From positions 682,001 to 746,000 of the forward strand of contig JAIXMF010000009.1 of NCBI GenBank assembly GCA_025201365.1: DNA of 64,000 nt, written 5' to 3'. Origin of the DNA: Syncephalis plumigaleata (lineage: Eukaryota > Zoopagomycota > Zoopagomycetes > Zoopagales > Piptocephalidaceae). A program made the translations under genes and the position numbers. The first letter of the stretch is position 1; each line of letters opens with the position of its first letter. Below are positions 10,782 through 22,603 of the stretch, piece after piece. The notes below the pieces were generated by a model. The model was given only the letters and a program-made list of their open reading frames with translations. It was not told the origin of the DNA and made no database searches.

Positions 10782-13106
10782 ATGTCTGTTTCTACATCTA
10801 CTACTACCGAAAGTCTCTCCTCAGAGCACCTGAGCGATAGCTTGTACGTCAATGTACCTCAGGGCTGGAGCCAAATGAGTAATGAAGATAAGCGGAAGTT
10901 AGTTGGATGGGTGGAAATTCGTGACGCCAAGACCGCAGGTACGTACCGCTAGCGCTTGTACGAATGACTACTGATCAATACATAGAATACAAAGAATATA
11001 TGCTGCCGGTAGGGACAACGGTCAAGATCGGGCTCAGTAGTACGGAGCGGTAAGTTCTATTATGTTATTAAAACTTCCGTATATGCTAATGATATCTCCG
11101 TTTTAAATAGCGATTGCCGAATCAATATTGGTGGACCACCGGACGCCTACTTTGAGTTAGTGGCGGTAAGTCAATAGTGGCTGCTTTACACGTACAATGC
11201 TAACTATAGTATACGCTGATAAATTACACTGTAGGCCCGCAATGGCATTACTTTTAAGGTAGGCAACATACTAAAGCATTTATTACTAATACTAACATCG
11301 AAACTAGAACAACCAGCACCCGTCTATATATAGTAAGTTACGCACACTATCCAATACATGATGGCTTATACAATATGTAGTCGAAGGAGAAAGAGTGGAC
11401 GTTGACTACGTGGGATTGCTTCCGAACAAGTGCCACGTCACCATTCCCGGATGCAAAAGTAAGTTAGCAGCTAATACAATCTACGACCGTCATTAACCAT
11501 ACCTGTATTGATAGCGAACTTCATCGTGCACGAGTTACAGCCGACGAGAGTCAATGAGAATATCAACGACGAAGAGTTCAAGGAGGTAAGTTATAGTATG
11601 ATTTGAATATAGCGATATTAACGGGCATTACATTATAGTGGGCGGAGGAAAATTGCATCATGACTGAGACAAGACTGGGAGAGTAAGTGCTTTATGAATG
11701 CTCATATTGACGAAGAGCGAACTAACGCTAATTACCTAGGGGAGGACAGGGATCTGTCTACCTGGGTGTTGATCGCCGTACTAAAGAGTACGTTGCGATC
11801 AAATCCTTCCGACGCGGTAATGATCAAGATACCGCTGCCCGGGAGGCGAGCATATTGAAGGAGCTGCGTGGCTACCCCTACTTCATTCAGATGGTCGGTA
11901 AATGCATCACCTCCCGTAATACATATATTGTCCTCCAGCATGCCTGGGGAGATCTGGACCGCTACATTGACCTTCATGGAACGGTTCCAGAAGAATGTGC
12001 AAAGACAATATTCAAGCAACTACTAGAAGGCATCAAGGTAAGTTGCATTCTGATTAATATCACTATAGAATACTAATTACTTATTAGATCATGCACGACA
12101 ATTACTTGGTGCACAGAGGTAAGCTATACTAACGAATTCCTCATACTGCTATTAACATATCATTTACTACTAACACTATTGCACCACTAGACATTAAGGT
12201 AAGTATTAATTTATTAGCGGTATATGATATCACGACTAACAATGTTCTTGCTAGCCCGGCAACATCTTGTTGCTGGAGTTCAGTCAAGCGCCCACGGCTG
12301 TTTATGCCGATTTTGGGCTCACGAAACAACTGGTGTCGCCAGTCGCGCTCTTAACGAGCTGCGTTGGTACACCAGGGTACATGGCGCCGGAGGTGTTAAA
12401 AACACACCCCGACTGGGATCTCCTTGAATTGAAGGAGAAGTACCCAGCAATAGCACATCTATTAGATGTGTCGCCATTTACCAAAAATGGCTATAGTAAG
12501 GCTTCCGATATGTGGAGCCTGGGAATAACATTATTCCAAATGTTGTTCGGTAAGTGACTAAATAACTATAACTTACTTTACTAATATCAATATCATTATT
12601 AGGAGGACGCCCGTTTGAAACGGATGGTATATACCACCGTCAACTATATAGCATTCTTTCTACGAATGTTAATGATTATTATCAATATGGGCGCGTTAGC
12701 AATAACTGTAAGTAGAATAATTTTATTAATTCATTATACTAACTAGTGCTTAGGCATGGAGCTTATCAGCAATTTACTCGTAGTAGATGCTGATAAGCGC
12801 TATACGGTTGATGATGCGCTGGAATGCGCATGGCTCACGGAGCCAGAGGTGGAGGGTGAGAGCCTGTCTACCGCGTCAACGGTAGAAGAGGCCAGTCAGT
12901 CTACCGAAATAACGGTAGAGCTGACGCTCCCCTCTACCGAATCGGTGGTGGAAATAAGTCCACCTATCGAGCCAGCGGTGGAAGAGGTGAGCCCGCCTAC
13001 TCCATCACCACGACCCCCCAAGCGCAACTGGCGCTTGCCCGACCCGCCCACTCGCGCCTACTACTCGCGCAAGGCCAAGCGAGGGCCTATCAACTACAAA
13101 TGGTAA
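10782..13106 (+). CDS. Ser/Thr protein kinase with N-terminal FHA-like domain
   Basis: Fourteen exons give 535 aa: 10782-10938, 10986-11049, 11111-11165, 11235-11258, 11310-11334, 11381-11458, 11515-11585, 11639-11682, 11740-12037, 12088-12118, 12191-12198, 12255-12549, 12603-12707, 12754-13106. Residues of about 55-160 resemble an FHA fold (VKIGLSSTERDCRINI), though the usual phosphopeptide-binding Arg after IG is Leu. The kinase core has GEGGQGSVYLG, the VAIK lysine, REASIL helix-C glutamate, HRDIKPGN, YADFGL and GTPGYMAPE, so it should be active. FHA plus kinase recalls Chk2/Rad53 checkpoint kinases, but orthology is not shown. The C-terminus is rich in Ser, Thr, Pro and Glu. The TGGTAAGT at the stop could instead be a donor to a TTAA final exon at 13150. 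Confidence 0.88.
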
Positions 13107-13429
13107 GTAAACATTTATTTCAATATATACATCACTAACATATCTTTAGTTAATATGAAACATGGCATCACGCTCTTGCTTGTATAATCTTTTTTGCTTA
13201 ACATGTATACTAAAATAAATTTTGTGCTTTATTCTAATTCTCTATTATTCTTACAATCAAAATGATGCTAACAGCACATACACAAATCATTAATAAATGC
13301 TTATACTGCTACTTTATCACATACGTAATTGAATGCTTAGCATACTGGATCTATTTATTCAAGTGTTCGACAATATCAGCATACATATTTTATTTTAATC
13401 ATTACTCTAAGCAGATACAACTAGTATCA

Positions 13430-13912
13430 TCTTGCTACTCCCCTCATTCCACCTTTACTTTCATACACTCCCTTTCGCTCTCTTTACTCATTATGACTAT
13501 TTATTTCCATCATTCTATCTTTCCACTACATACACATGCTTACCACTACTGCCATTTCACTCTGCATGTATTCACTATTCCACCTATTGCTCATTTCCCT
13601 TGTTATTTACTTCTTTACACAGCACGCGTCTTCTTTGTGTCAACTGCATTCTAACTGCATCCTCTTTCACTTTAACATACACATTCCCAATAGCAGCTAT
13701 TCTGTCATACTATCTCTATGACTTTTATTTGTCTCTTTGTTTTCCTCCTCTAAGCTATCTATTTAACATCTCCTTCATCTGCTAGGGCCATAACAACTAC
13801 TTAATAATAATAGCAATGCGATAATGGTGCTGATAATTGTACAATTTTATTTATTAATAAACAACAACAGTTAAAGGCTACTGCGCTATTCGGTTGGAAA
13901 AAAATGCATTTG
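13430..13912 (+). repeat. Partial Fanzor-family element (piece E) with decayed right terminus
   Basis: Positions 13620-13770 match 62455-62580 in element D (landmarks CACATTCCCAATAGCAGCTA and CTATGACTTTTATTT). Positions 13784-13905 match the right-end region of copies A and D (AATAATAGCAATGC, TTTATTAATAAAC, then TTGGAAAAAAATGC). No Fanzor or F-box sequence remains. The open frames at 13262-13785 are translations of this pyrimidine-rich repeat. It ends about 60 bp before the ZNG1 start codon. Confidence 0.7.
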
Positions 13913-13974
13913 TCCTTACACTGAGTGCACGTCATTATACAATTATTTTTCCCACTTCTACTCGTTTATTTATC

Positions 13975-15814
13975 ATGGAAGTAGATCAAGATTGTCCTGA
14001 ACTTGTTGACTTGTCGGTCAGTAATGACGACACCGTACCAACCGAAGAACTTGCCAAGATTCCTATCACAGTAGTTACTGGATTCCTCGGTGCCGGTAAA
14101 ACCACTCTGTTAAACTATATACTGACCGCAGAGCATGGTAAACGTATTGCGGTTATTCTCAATGAATTTGGCGATAGTAAGCGATTAGACACTAGTAATG
14201 AGTAAATGGCTTATTAACACTACTTTATTGACAGGTAGCGATATTGAAAAATCACTACAAGTAGCGGGACAAGATGGTCAACTCTATGAAGAATGGCTAG
14301 AGTTGCGAAACGGTTGTTTATGCTGCAATGTAAAGTAAGTAGTTATTCGTCAAACCTATCACCTCTTACTACACTATACTTGTACAAATACTTACACATA
14401 CTATTTAGAGATATAGGTGTGCAAGCTATCGAGAATCTGATGAAGAAACGCGGTAAATTTGATTATATTCTACTGGAAACAACAGGTATCGCACTCTAGG
14501 ATAAATGTAGTAAAGTTACACTTTATTAATACAGTCCAAATCGTATTATTACTATACCTATAGGATTGGCCGATCCAGGCAAGTATTCTATGTGACATGT
14601 ACAAGATAGCATTATCATTTACATAATCGACAAATTATAACAATAATAATAGGACCAATTGCCTCGATGTTCTGGCTTGATGATGCACTTTGTAGTCAAG
14701 TATACCTGGATGGTATTATTACACTAGTCGATGCTAAACACATTGAAAGGGTAAGATAGACTAGTCTTTTAGGTTGTAAATGATATACAGTAGTTAACAA
14801 TGGAATACGTATTATGTATGTTTAGCATCTATCCGAGATAGACGATACTAATCCAACTAATACGGCAACACGGTAAAGACACATTAATCGATCGTCCATC
14901 CATGAGATTAATCATCGTTTCTTACATATACACGATACATCATTATTAGACAAATAGCCATGGCAGATCGATTAATTTTGAATAAGGTCGATTTATTATC
15001 AAGCGAGGAATTACAACGAATTGAACAGCATATTTTGTAAGTCGTTACTACTAATAATAGTAATAATAATAGTGACAATATTAATTGCATGTAGACAAGT
15101 CAATTCCATGGCAAAACTATATCGATCCGAACAATCAAGGTAATTGCTCGTTGCTATTATTCGATTATACTTACCGTTGATAATACAGAGTGCCCATTGA
15201 ATTCGTCTTGAATCTAGATGCTTATAGTTCAGCACCTGATCCACCGGCACTATCCACGATTGTACCGCCTACTAATCATTTACAAGTATGTATTCATTAT
15301 CTAGGATTGTAGTCATGTCTAGTGCTCATCTCGTGTATACTATTACTAATATTACCTTTATTGTTTCTAGGATGTAACGACAGTGTGTCTAGAATGGACG
15401 GCAACCCGTGATGACACTTTATTACCACCACTTGCTGATCGACTAGAACGTTGGATGCAAACATTACTCTGGGAGAAATACGTACCATTATCAAGTGAGG
15501 AAATGTTGAACGAAAGATCCTCCTCATCGACGACCACAACCACGACATGTACACTTGATGTACTACGTTTAAAGGGTGCATTTCATCTCGTGGATGATCC
15601 CATTGATCGATTGCATGTCATTCAAGGAGTGCAAGAATTGTATGAAGTACGAACGATTACCACGGAACCAGCGATGATGCTAGCTGCCGTATCTGCTAAC
15701 CAGAACACCATTGCTAATATGAATGTCGGTAAACTTGTACTGATTGGACGTGGACTGGACCGTCAACAGCTGGTGGATTCATTGTCTAAATCAGTAAATG
15801 TAAACGTTGAATAA
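13975..15814 (+). CDS. ZNG1: ZNG1-type zinc-regulated GTPase metallochaperone (CobW/COG0523)
   Basis: Ten exons (13975-14176, 14235-14334, 14409-14485, 14574-14588, 14653-14750, 14826-14872, 14950-15036, 15095-15139, 15189-15285, 15371-15814) give 403 aa. The N-terminus has DCPELVDL, the short motif by which ZNG1 docks on methionine aminopeptidase 1. Next come Walker [10 protein letters not shown], the metal-binding [24 protein letters not shown] and NKVD, then the C-terminal CobW domain. Known role of the family: GTP-driven zinc delivery to MetAP1. Exon 4 is only 15 nt and is followed by a GC-AG intron (14589-14652), both needed to keep the conserved GLADPGP. I chose the ATG at 13975 because it directly precedes CPELV; an upstream in-frame extension from 13894 has no support. 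Confidence 0.95.
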
Positions 15815-16276
15815 AGTATGGCATGCATTCATTGATTCATTCGAAATGCTTTCTATTCAATGTATTATTCTAATAAAGCCATTACCGTTGTTAATCATTT
15901 AATGCGATAGTAGATTACTTTAGTAAATGCTGATCAATCTATTTTATTTATTCGTATATGTTACTGCAGCAGCATTAGCATACTTATTAGTGTACGGATC
16001 ATTTAGGAACGCGTAAAATATACTCGGGATTCATCATAAGTCGTTTTGTTACTCTGGGAAAAACAACAACAACAACAGCATCATCATCAGCATCATTTGA
16101 TGTCTTTCCACAGTGGCAATATGAAAAAAATATTCAATTCGACAGCATGCATTGTTTGATTCTTTCATTATTCGTTTTCCGTAGATTGTCCAGTTGTTCT
16201 CTCGTTGTCGCCTATCCCGATACACCAGTGACGTGGAGCTTTACTAGGTTCTATAGTACACTTGGCCTATGAGAGG
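15815..16276. other. Intergenic region upstream of PPR gene
   Basis: AT-rich sequence with CAA and CATCAT triplet runs near 16060-16100. No gene is visible. It must hold the PPR gene's promoter and 5' UTR. Confidence 0.5.
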
Positions 16277-19195
16277 ATGCACTGGCTACCGCAACCCGTG
16301 TGTTTGTCGTGGCTATGCCGCTATAGCGGTCGAAGCACTAAATATTCGATTTTCCTTTACGATTCGTTAATGACGCGTCTTAATCGACCACTTCTAGCTC
16401 GATCTTACGTTAATTCCATTAATAGACGTTTAAACCATGATACTCGACAGCTGCTAAATGTGCAGCGTTATTCCGTTCGTCATAGAACGATGCCTTTTTG
16501 TCGTTTAATACCGACTCGCACACTCTTCGTTAGTAGTGCCGCACGCTCACCCGTCAACAACGCGACTATTAGCGACGAGACGTATATAAATAGTTTGGAG
16601 AAGGCGGTACAAAATGATGATATCGACGCGATAGTTGGTGCATGCAAGGATATCGCGCAATGGGCTAGTGCGTCAGCTTACGTGCGTAATATGCTTCAGC
16701 GTGGTATGAGTGCTATCGCTCGTAGCAATCATGTCAACACCTTACAATGGACGCTAGAAATATGCAAATTGATGGAGGAGCACGGCAAGCCTATGGGGAT
16801 TGGCGAGTTTCACATTCTTCTAGCGGTCTACGCTCGTCAGCAACAACCGCAGCAAGCGAAAAAGATTATAACAGCAATGCGACAGCGTGGCATTCCCGCA
16901 ACGCCCACCGCCTATAATCTATGGATAGGTTCGCATATAGAGGCGCTTGATCTATTTGGCGCGTTAGATGCCTACGAGTCGATGCAAACTAATAAGGTGA
17001 AATCCAACTCGGACACATTCCGCCAATTGATCGCGGTAGCCTTTGGACACTTGAATCCCTGTAATCTTATTATGGATCGATTTGCGCTATACGCGGATAC
17101 AGATGGTGCCGACTATTTATTCAATTACATGGTAGGCACGGGTATCACGCCTAGTAGTTTCACATATGAAAGATTACTCGATGCTCATCAGCAGCGTGGT
17201 AATGTTGCATCGGTGACGCGTGTCTATCAGTCGATGCGAGAGCAAGGCATTCCGTTAACGCAGAATATCGGCATACGCATGATTGTATTCTTCAGTCGAT
17301 TAATGAACGAGAAAAACGCGCTACAAGTACTCGATGACATGGAACGCGAAGGCGTTAGCCCTGACGTCTTTGGCTACACGGCACTCATTCATTTATACGC
17401 GAAACTGCGCGATATCGATTCAGCCATGCGTTTATTCGATCGAATGAAACGTGTCGGTATAGAGCCGACACGCTGGACGTTCAATGCGATTATTCGCGCC
17501 TATACCGATTGCGGTCGGCATATGCAAGCACGTCAGATTATCAATGACATGATCGGATCGGGCGTCAAGCCTAATCAATACACGTATCGACCATTGATGG
17601 CCTATTATGCATCTACTGGTCAGTTGGACAGAATAGAAAAGCTACTTGAAGAGATGCGTGCGCATGATGTATGTCCCGGCAATGTAACACTATCGGCGAT
17701 TATTGGCACTTATATCGAGGCGAATCAAATGGAAGATGCGCATCAATTCCTAGACACGGCTATTAAACAAGGATTGGAGGTGCGTACACGTACGTTCAAT
17801 CTGCTACTACTTGGTTACTCGCGCAAACCAAGTATTGATGGTGCACTACGTGTTCTACGTGGTATGCTAGAGCAAAACGTGGAACCCGATAAGGCGTCCT
17901 ATGATTTATTAATTCGATTATTCTCGCGTATGGCGGATCCAGTGAATGCAACGCGTATCTTGAAGGAACGTCAAGCGTCCGATTCATCCGCTACTACGCA
18001 GTACACGTATGTACCATTACTCGCGGCCTACGCTGCAGCCGGTGACACCGAGGGTATTGATCAAGCATTTCGTTTAATGCTTGAATCGGGAACACGACCG
18101 TCGGCCGAGGCGTATAACGTACTTATCCACGCTCATGGTCTACACAGCAGTATAACGAGAGCGTTGGAGATTTATCGCGACATGCAGTTGCATCATGTGG
18201 AAGCGGACGAGGTCACCTATACCACGCTTATTTGTCGACTGGCCGACAATGGCTACGTCGATGAGGCGGAGCGTGTTTTCGCCGATGCACATCAACAACT
18301 TCGTACGGCTCGTGCCTATAACGCGCTTATTAGCATGTACACGCAACAGCATGACTTGACAGAGGCACGAAGAATCTATAATGAACTATTATCGAACGGT
18401 GTTGTCCCCGATGGCCTAACCTACACGCTACTAATGCAAGCCTATGTCATTACTGGTGATGCACAAAGTGCGCACGCAACCATGGACGAGTTACGCTCGC
18501 GTGGATTTTCACCGGATATCGTTCATTATACTACTTTATTGAAGGCATACGCACTCAGTCACGATGCAAGTGCTGCCGAGTATTTGCGTAATGAAATGGA
18601 CGCCAATAACGTACGTATGGATCGTATCGCATGGCTATGGCTGTTCCGTGCACTCTCCTACCAGTACAACATGTTATGGTATGCCTGGGATGAAATGCTC
18701 AATCACAATCAGGCGAGTGCTCAGGCATTCTCGGTAATGGTCAATCAGTGTGCATCTCGTGCCAATCTATTACGTCGTGCCTACACGGAATGGGAACGAG
18801 TACGCCTGCACGAGTTTCTAGATGTACGCAATTACAACCAATTAGCGGCAGCATTGGCTAAACGACGCATGCTACCAGAAGCGTGTAATGTACTCGAAGC
18901 AATGCATGTGGATAAACCGCTCGACTACTCGAATGAAAGAGAGTTTTCTAACGTTTGGACGTGGACAGCACGCGCACTCGTGTCCGGCTTATTCGAATAT
19001 CGTCAACAACAAGGTGATGTGAAAGCAAGCGATTTATTAGAACGATTAGAACGTGTCGCACCAGAGATACTCACCCTCGTTGAGGATGAAGAGCGTATAA
19101 GACGGGAGGGCCCCCGTGAGACACCGAGACGTCGACCAGATGATCCGCGTGGAACACGTAAACGTCTAGGATATCGTGAGGTAAAACTGAAGTAA
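16277..19195 (+). CDS. Large pentatricopeptide repeat (PPR) protein, intronless
   Basis: A single 972-codon frame with no intron, although most neighbouring genes have many. The first 90 residues are rich in Arg, Ser and Leu with few acids, as expected for a mitochondrial targeting peptide. From about residue 140 the protein is a string of roughly 35-residue PPR units, for example GVSPDVFGYTALIHLYAKL and NGVVPDGLTYTLLMQAYV. I count around 15 or more. PPR proteins bind organelle RNA one base per repeat and act in mitochondrial RNA stability, processing or translation. The tail is strongly basic (RRRPDDPRGTRKR). The first in-frame ATG is at 16277. The stop lies 6 bp from the convergent COG5 stop. 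Target RNA is unknown. Confidence 0.93.
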   Translation: MHWLPQPVCLSWLCRYSGRSTKYSIFLYDSLMTRLNRPLLARSYVNSINRRLNHDTRQLLNVQRYSVRHRTMPFCRLIPTRTLFVSSAARSPVNNATISDETYINSLEKAVQNDDIDAIVGACKDIAQWASASAYVRNMLQRGMSAIARSNHVNTLQWTLEICKLMEEHGKPMGIGEFHILLAVYARQQQPQQAKKIITAMRQRGIPATPTAYNLWIGSHIEALDLFGALDAYESMQTNKVKSNSDTFRQLIAVAFGHLNPCNLIMDRFALYADTDGADYLFNYMVGTGITPSSFTYERLLDAHQQRGNVASVTRVYQSMREQGIPLTQNIGIRMIVFFSRLMNEKNALQVLDDMEREGVSPDVFGYTALIHLYAKLRDIDSAMRLFDRMKRVGIEPTRWTFNAIIRAYTDCGRHMQARQIINDMIGSGVKPNQYTYRPLMAYYASTGQLDRIEKLLEEMRAHDVCPGNVTLSAIIGTYIEANQMEDAHQFLDTAIKQGLEVRTRTFNLLLLGYSRKPSIDGALRVLRGMLEQNVEPDKASYDLLIRLFSRMADPVNATRILKERQASDSSATTQYTYVPLLAAYAAAGDTEGIDQAFRLMLESGTRPSAEAYNVLIHAHGLHSSITRALEIYRDMQLHHVEADEVTYTTLICRLADNGYVDEAERVFADAHQQLRTARAYNALISMYTQQHDLTEARRIYNELLSNGVVPDGLTYTLLMQAYVITGDAQSAHATMDELRSRGFSPDIVHYTTLLKAYALSHDASAAEYLRNEMDANNVRMDRIAWLWLFRALSYQYNMLWYAWDEMLNHNQASAQAFSVMVNQCASRANLLRRAYTEWERVRLHEFLDVRNYNQLAAALAKRRMLPEACNVLEAMHVDKPLDYSNEREFSNVWTWTARALVSGLFEYRQQQGDVKASDLLERLERVAPEILTLVEDEERIRREGPRETPRRRPDDPRGTRKRLGYREVKLK

Positions 19196-19201
19196 TCATT
19201 T

Positions 19202-22200
19202 CTAATTACTACTAGTAGTACTTTTATTATCATTATTATTATTGTCAGCATCAGCATCACTCTTGTTATCCTTATTTGTATAATAAACTTTTGCCGCATT
19301 GCTTAGGATGGTCAATGTACCATTACTGCCGACCAGTTCGTGTACATGAATATGCTCCTTGATTCGTGTCTGAAGCTGTTCAAATAACAATTGTTGTTTA
19401 CCATGATCATTGTCCATGACCAATTCATTGAGTTGATGCATATAACTATCGAGACTAGTGTCTAATAATTGATAAGGTGATCCGATCTCCTTATAAACAT
19501 GCAGTAACAGCTGATGTACACGCACTAATGGTGAGATTACTTGTAGATCAGTTCTAGTAACTATTTCATCGGATGTTGCAAACAATAAATGACTAATAGC
19601 AATAGTAATGCATTAGTTTCTTGTTTAATCATGTATCAGATTACTTACCGGAAACTACGTAATGCCGCGTAACTAGAACCTAGATCGGATAATGACCAAG
19701 TGACACGACCCGATGTGGCAATGTTATTTGTACAGAATTCCAATTGTGTTGCATCAGCCGCCAAGCATAATCGTTTATGTTCATCCAACGGACATATGAT
19801 ACTTGCTTGTAGCATGAACACACGTAATAGTCGATCGATCCATTGTTGAACACTGATTCAATCAAGCATAATGCATAGTAGAATGTAAGCAACTTTATAA
19901 TAATGACGACAATGATCATGACACTTGACTTACCGTGGTACTAATACTGAATCACATTCAAATCGTGCCAGATATTCACGTTGTAAGTAGCCGATCTTAC
20001 GACTGAATTCATCCATATAGTCACTTCCCCCACTAGTAGATACAGGAGATTGCGATCCATCTGTTTTACTATTATAGTATAGTATAATGTTAATAATGCC
20101 TAAGAAGCAGTAATGAATCATGCATATACTTACTTGTTGAATTCATTATGCATCTTCAATAATGTCTCTACCAATGCTTTTTCAAATGCTTTCAACATTG
20201 GATCAATGACCGATGTAATAAGCTGTGCCAGCGACTATTCGACGCGTATAAACATAAGTAAGTATCAAGTGTGCTAATGCGATCAATTACCTACTTTACT
20301 ACTTGCTCGTTCATGAGATATATACTTTGCGTAGGCATCCGAATGATTTAGATAAGTTAACAATGCATGCATGGCATTGGCAATATCAATATTCAATAGT
20401 TGACCCGGTGTACAGATGCCTTGACCAATCTCGAAGTTGGCAGGTGAACGAAGCTATCCCGTTTATCTATAGCATTAGTTTGCTTCATTTCGATGCTATA
20501 TATGTAATTCGAACAACTGCTTACTAGTAATCGACCTCGTTCGACGCATTGAATAACAACATCATTGGCTGATTGTATAATCAATCGAGTGGTACGTGGA
20601 TCAAATTGAAGTCTTTCCAGTTCACTATAGCATTATTGCATACTAAGCATGTCCGTATGGTGATATTCATCGTTCATTACTTACGCAACCAATAGAGACC
20701 CTATACGTGAAAGTTCATCGCGAGATATACCGCCACGTTGTGAGAATGATTTACGCATTTGATCATCTAGCTGACGTTGCCATCGACGTATATAGGTTGC
20801 CTCCAATTGAGACATACTACCAATGATCAAGGATACTTGCGGTCTAATAATAATGATACACATATGTTATTGCATACTAATACATACATATATATATATG
20901 GGCAAGCATCTTACTCTGGATGTTCTGCATCAAATGTCTCGCCAAAATAACTGGAAAGTTTAGCGAATAAATCATGCCACAATCGAAGCCATCGCGGATA
21001 ATCCGAGTATAATAACTCCATAGTATGAGCATGCACACTTTTAGATACTAATCGTAAATGTGAATGAGGCACTTGTCATTATATCTATATAGAATGCTTA
21101 CCTGTACCAGAGGATAATAGCTTTGTCTTTACTAGATTCGCCAATTTCTTCCAATAGATATCAAGTAAATTATTGTCTATAATCAAAGATACACACATAT
21201 ATGTAAGAATAGCATCTAACATTTCAATTATATGAACATACCAATACTGGATTCTAGATTCAATTGACTTTGTTGATGATTTAGAGCCGATTGCAATTCA
21301 TACAACTAATATTGATATGCATGATATTAGTAGAATTGCTATATAGCAATAATAACAAGGATTCACTTACATCACATCCAGTTTTATACACCGAATCTAT
21401 CCATGTACTTAATTTCGTCCAAAATATTGTTGCATATTCTGGATCTATACGATTGTTACCTAGTGTCATTATTATCATTATCATTATTAATAAGCAAAAA
21501 GATGTAGCGTAACATACTGTTATTTGTAGTAGATGGACTAGTAGTATTGGTCAGTTCAATGGCTGTATCAGCCAGTTGTCTTATTCGTGTATCAACAAAT
21601 GTATCGATATAGTCCTCCATCTTTCCCAAATGATAATAGATAACAAGTGCACGACTTAATTGTAAGCTATCCTAATAATATCATCTATCTTAATCTAACG
21701 AGTATCGCTTCCTCATTTGATCTAGCACTCTACCTGATCTACAAGTGCCTGATTAACAAGTTGCTCTCCCTTATTACTAATCAATTCCCGTATTGTATTA
21801 ACACGATGCTTCTCCCTTTCCACGGCCTCTATTCCATTTAACAAATGTAATCGACTTGCAACTGTATCTACATAACAAATAATCATTAGTATTAGTATAG
21901 TAGAATTACACGTTTATTCATTATTACCAATCTGTTTAATCATCTTGGCTATGGACACTAGAGCTGCATAATCGGCTTCATTGATCGATTTATCATCATC
22001 GTGCAACTTTTGCGTTAACGTGTAGAACTGTTTAATATCACGTAATATACGACAAGTTTGCTGTAGTTTCTCTAACTGTTGAATATTCCGCGCTAATTGA
22101 TCCCGTGGCTTCTTAAGTAATTCATATAGACTGGTGTACATAGTGTATATTACTATGAGGTAGTTATAGATACTATTATGCTAGCTTACGTTGTACTCTC

Positions 22201-22385
22201 CTTGACTAGTTTGCCCGCGTTATCCTTTGCTGCTGCCAACTCTTCCAAAGCGTCATATATCTATATGTGTGTGTATATGTATAAATACAAATAAATAACC
22301 AACAACTTGTTATACATACCTCTGGCAATGACTGCTCTGTATCCTTGTTCTCACTATCATTACTAAGTAATGGTGAATCCGCCAT
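19202..22385 (-). CDS. COG5: Conserved oligomeric Golgi complex subunit 5
   Basis: Minus-strand gene of about 15 exons starting MADSPLLSNDSENK at 22385 and ending TAG at 19202. Spliced segments follow COG5 order: LARNIQQLEKLQQTCRILRD near residue 75, LALSRALVIYYHLG-type helix, FWTKLSTWIDSVYKTG, then C-terminal helices including SLAQLITSVIDPMLKAFEKAL and the Ala/Leu-rich end. COG5 belongs to lobe B of the COG tether, which holds retrograde vesicles at the Golgi. Exon borders in the middle (20150-21550) were read from splice signals and are approximate. The C-terminus has an Asp/Asn run. The gene is convergent with the PPR gene and divergent from the helicase gene, whose start is 219 bp away, so they may share a promoter region. 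Confidence 0.9.
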
Positions 22386-22603
22386 ACTGACTAACTACTA
22401 ATAGAAGTGATTTGATAAAGGATATAAACAAAGTAATAGAAATGTGTATAATTTCATCATCATCATCATCATCATCATAACGGATCAATTGCAATATGGT
22501 AACATTTAAGGAACGAACACGCTAAAAAAAGAAAAAATATTTCCAGCAAGATTCTTTCTTCTTTCATTTTGACTTTTAACGTTTGCCACCTTCTTGTTAC
22601 AAC

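Noticed and set aside
12224-12427. 67-codon frame inside the kinase gene
   Set aside because: Out-of-frame reading of the exon that carries PGNILL and the DFG motif.
13262-13785. Three overlapping plus-strand frames of 60-130 codons
   Set aside because: They translate a pyrimidine-rich repeat shared with element D, and the Phe/Tyr/Leu/Ser composition follows from base content.
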